DNA of 64,000 bases, taken from assembly GCA_001464425.1 (NCBI GenBank), contig LNEK01000020.1, positions 248,001-312,000 of the forward strand, in the 5' to 3' direction. Of this stretch, positions 62,720 through 64,000 are shown piece by piece. This stretch comes from Alphaproteobacteria bacterium Ga0077535 (GTDB lineage: Bacteria > Pseudomonadota > Alphaproteobacteria > Caulobacterales > Aquidulcibacteraceae). Numbering within the stretch: the first letter of the stretch is position 1; each line of letters starts with the position of its first letter. Made by a program: the position numbers and the translations under genes. The notes under the pieces were generated by a model. The model searched no databases. It was not told the DNA's origin and saw only the letters and a list, made by a program, of their open reading frames with translations.

Positions 62720-64000
62720 ATGAAGCTGGATCTGCGGGATGTCGTGCTCGGCGCGGCTTATGGCGTCGCTACAGTGGGGGCCAGCGTTGGCGCACTGGTG
62801 GCGACGGCGTCTGACGCGTACGCACAAGAGGGGCAACGTGCGCCGGCCGCTGCGGCCCAGGCGCCGGCGGTGCAGCAATCCGGCGTCGCTATTCGGCGGG
62901 TTGTGGTCGAAGGCAACCAACGGATCGAAGCGGCGACGATCACGTCGTACCTTCTGGTCCGCCCAGGCGATACGTTCGATCCAGAGCGGATCGACTTGTC
63001 CCTGAAGACGCTGTTCGCAACCGGCTTGTTCGCTGACGTTCAGATCGAGCAGCGCGGCGGCGATTTGATCGTCGCCGTGATCGAAAACCCTGTGATCAAC
63101 CGCGTCATCTTCGAAGGCCTCGACACGCTCGACGAGGAAGATCTCGAAGATGAAGTGCAGGCGCGTCCGCGCTCGGTCTTCACGCCAGCGCGTGCGCAGG
63201 CTGATGTTCAGCGCATCATCGAAGTCTATCGCCGCTCAGGCCGCTTTGCGGCCCAGGTTACGCCGCAGGTGCGTGAGCTTGATCAGAACCGCGTCGATCT
63301 GATTTTCGAAGTTGATGAGGGCCCGGTGACGGGCGTCCGCGATATCAACTTTATCGGCAACGAAGTGTACTCGGATCGCCGCTTGCGCGATTCGATCGTG
63401 ACCACCCGGTCCAGCTGGTGGAATCTCTTCCAGTCGAACGACAACTACGATCCGGATCGTCTCGAGTACGATCGTGAGCAACTCCGCCAGTATTACAACA
63501 ACCGTGGCTATGCTGACTTCCGGGTTGTTTCCGCGGTGGCTGAACTGACGCCGGATCAGCGCAACTTCTTCATCACGTTCACCGTCGATGAAGGCATCCG
63601 TTATGAATTCGGCGAGATACGCGTCCAAACGCAGCTGAACAGGCTGCCAGAGAGCCTGCTGCGGTCGGCCATCCCGATCCGCACCGGCGAAGTTTTCCGC
63701 GGCGAACTCATTGAAGACGCCATCGACTCCATGACGTACGTCGCGGGCACGGTGGGATACGCCAACGTAGACATTACGCCGGTGGTCGAGCGCGATCGTG
63801 AAAACCGCGTCGTCAATATCACTTTTGAAGTCAACGAAGGCCCGCGTGTATTCATCGAACGCGTCGATATCGTCGGTAACACCCGCACGATTGACCGCGT
63901 GATCCGTCGCGAGATGCGCGTGAACGAAGGCGACGCCTTTAACCGCATTTTGCTGGATCGTTCGCGTCAGCGAATTCAATCGCTCGGCCTGTTCAGCGAC
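62720..64000 (+). CDS. bamA: Outer-membrane assembly factor BamA (5' part, C-terminus outside window)
   Basis: First 427 codons of BamA. Start ATG 62720. Signal peptide about residues 1-32 (ending SDAYA). Then tandem POTRA domains: SGVAIRRVVVEGNQRIEAATITSYLLVRPGDTFD (POTRA1), NRVIFEGLDTLDEEDLEDEVQARPRSVFT, TGVRDINFIGNEVYSDRRLRDSIVT, YEFGEIRV and IERVDIVGNTRTIDRVIRREMRVNEGDAFN. It folds and inserts outer-membrane proteins such as the barrel protein and BtuB in this window. A CGGCGCT-GGGG-AGCGCCG hairpin (62686-62703) lies in its leader. The right edge cuts the gene in frame. Confidence 0.96.
   Translation, partial: MKLDLRDVVLGAAYGVATVGASVGALVATASDAYAQEGQRAPAAAAQAPAVQQSGVAIRRVVVEGNQRIEAATITSYLLVRPGDTFDPERIDLSLKTLFATGLFADVQIEQRGGDLIVAVIENPVINRVIFEGLDTLDEEDLEDEVQARPRSVFTPARAQADVQRIIEVYRRSGRFAAQVTPQVRELDQNRVDLIFEVDEGPVTGVRDINFIGNEVYSDRRLRDSIVTTRSSWWNLFQSNDNYDPDRLEYDREQLRQYYNNRGYADFRVVSAVAELTPDQRNFFITFTVDEGIRYEFGEIRVQTQLNRLPESLLRSAIPIRTGEVFRGELIEDAIDSMTYVAGTVGYANVDITPVVERDRENRVVNITFEVNEGPRVFIERVDIVGNTRTIDRVIRREMRVNEGDAFNRILLDRSRQRIQSLGLFSD

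Overview
The window is a G+C-rich alphaproteobacterial chromosome segment. The evidence is the gene order (S10-spc-alpha ribosomal block, rpsB-tsf-pyrH-frr-uppS-cdsA-dxr-rseP-bamA) and genes shared with mitochondria (ATP12, COQ7, a NDUFAF5-like methyltransferase, NIT-type nitrilase). Bpt, a DUF1178 protein and a CC0125/CC1285-type lipoprotein also fit. A Caulobacterales/Hyphomonadaceae-like organism is a reasonable inference, but no rRNA is present to settle it. I see no CRISPR array, IS element or prophage. Nearly all the sequence is coding, much of it in tightly overlapping operons.

Layout. 1-1.5 kb: the 5' part of a BtuB-like TonB receptor (minus strand) behind a clear cobalamin riboswitch, divergent from tuf. 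1.5-4.9 kb: tuf, an outer-membrane barrel protein and a GIN-domain exported protein; the last two separate tuf from rpsJ. 5.2-20.5 kb: rpsJ to rplQ, including secY, adk and rpoA, broken once by a divergent FMN reductase/HxlR pair; rpsM has its own strong promoter after this break. 20.6-37.6 kb: small operons (VOC-ArsR-SRPBCC, DegQ-like protease, RarA, amidohydrolase, two RluA-type pseudouridine synthases, CrcB). These are followed by a cluster of TPR/2OG-oxygenase proteins with ATP12 in its middle, two related exported proteins, PccB and an ATP-grasp protein. 37.6-38.2 kb: a long non-coding gap that folds into a nested, multi-branched structure. 38.2-44.1 kb: paralogous lipoproteins flanking an esterase, a cupin, Bpt, a 74-aa protein, MsrB and a two-gene TIR-ParA operon. 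44.2-55.2 kb: an MgtC-type membrane protein, class II DAHP synthase, GshB, a broken DASS transporter, tRNA-Leu(CAA), ExoD, DsbB, COQ7, GNAT, methyltransferase/ComF, glutaredoxin, nitrilase and DUF1178. 55.3 kb to the end: rpsB, tsf, pyrH, frr, uppS, cdsA, dxr, rseP and the first 427 codons of bamA.

How the genes work together. The two large housekeeping blocks cover translation and transcription (r-proteins, EF-Tu, EF-Ts, RRF, RpoA), protein export and outer-membrane assembly (SecY, BamA, RseP), and lipid/isoprenoid precursors (CdsA, Dxr, UppS).

The items most worth following up are (i) a TIR-ParA fusion protein translationally coupled to a small basic helical protein, (ii) the unassigned roughly 400-nt structured RNA candidate at about 37.74-38.15 kb, and (iii) the tandem TPR/2OG-oxygenase genes, one with a 5' frameshift and one lacking the arginine that normally contacts 2-oxoglutarate. 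All assignments are from reading the sequence; no database search was run.
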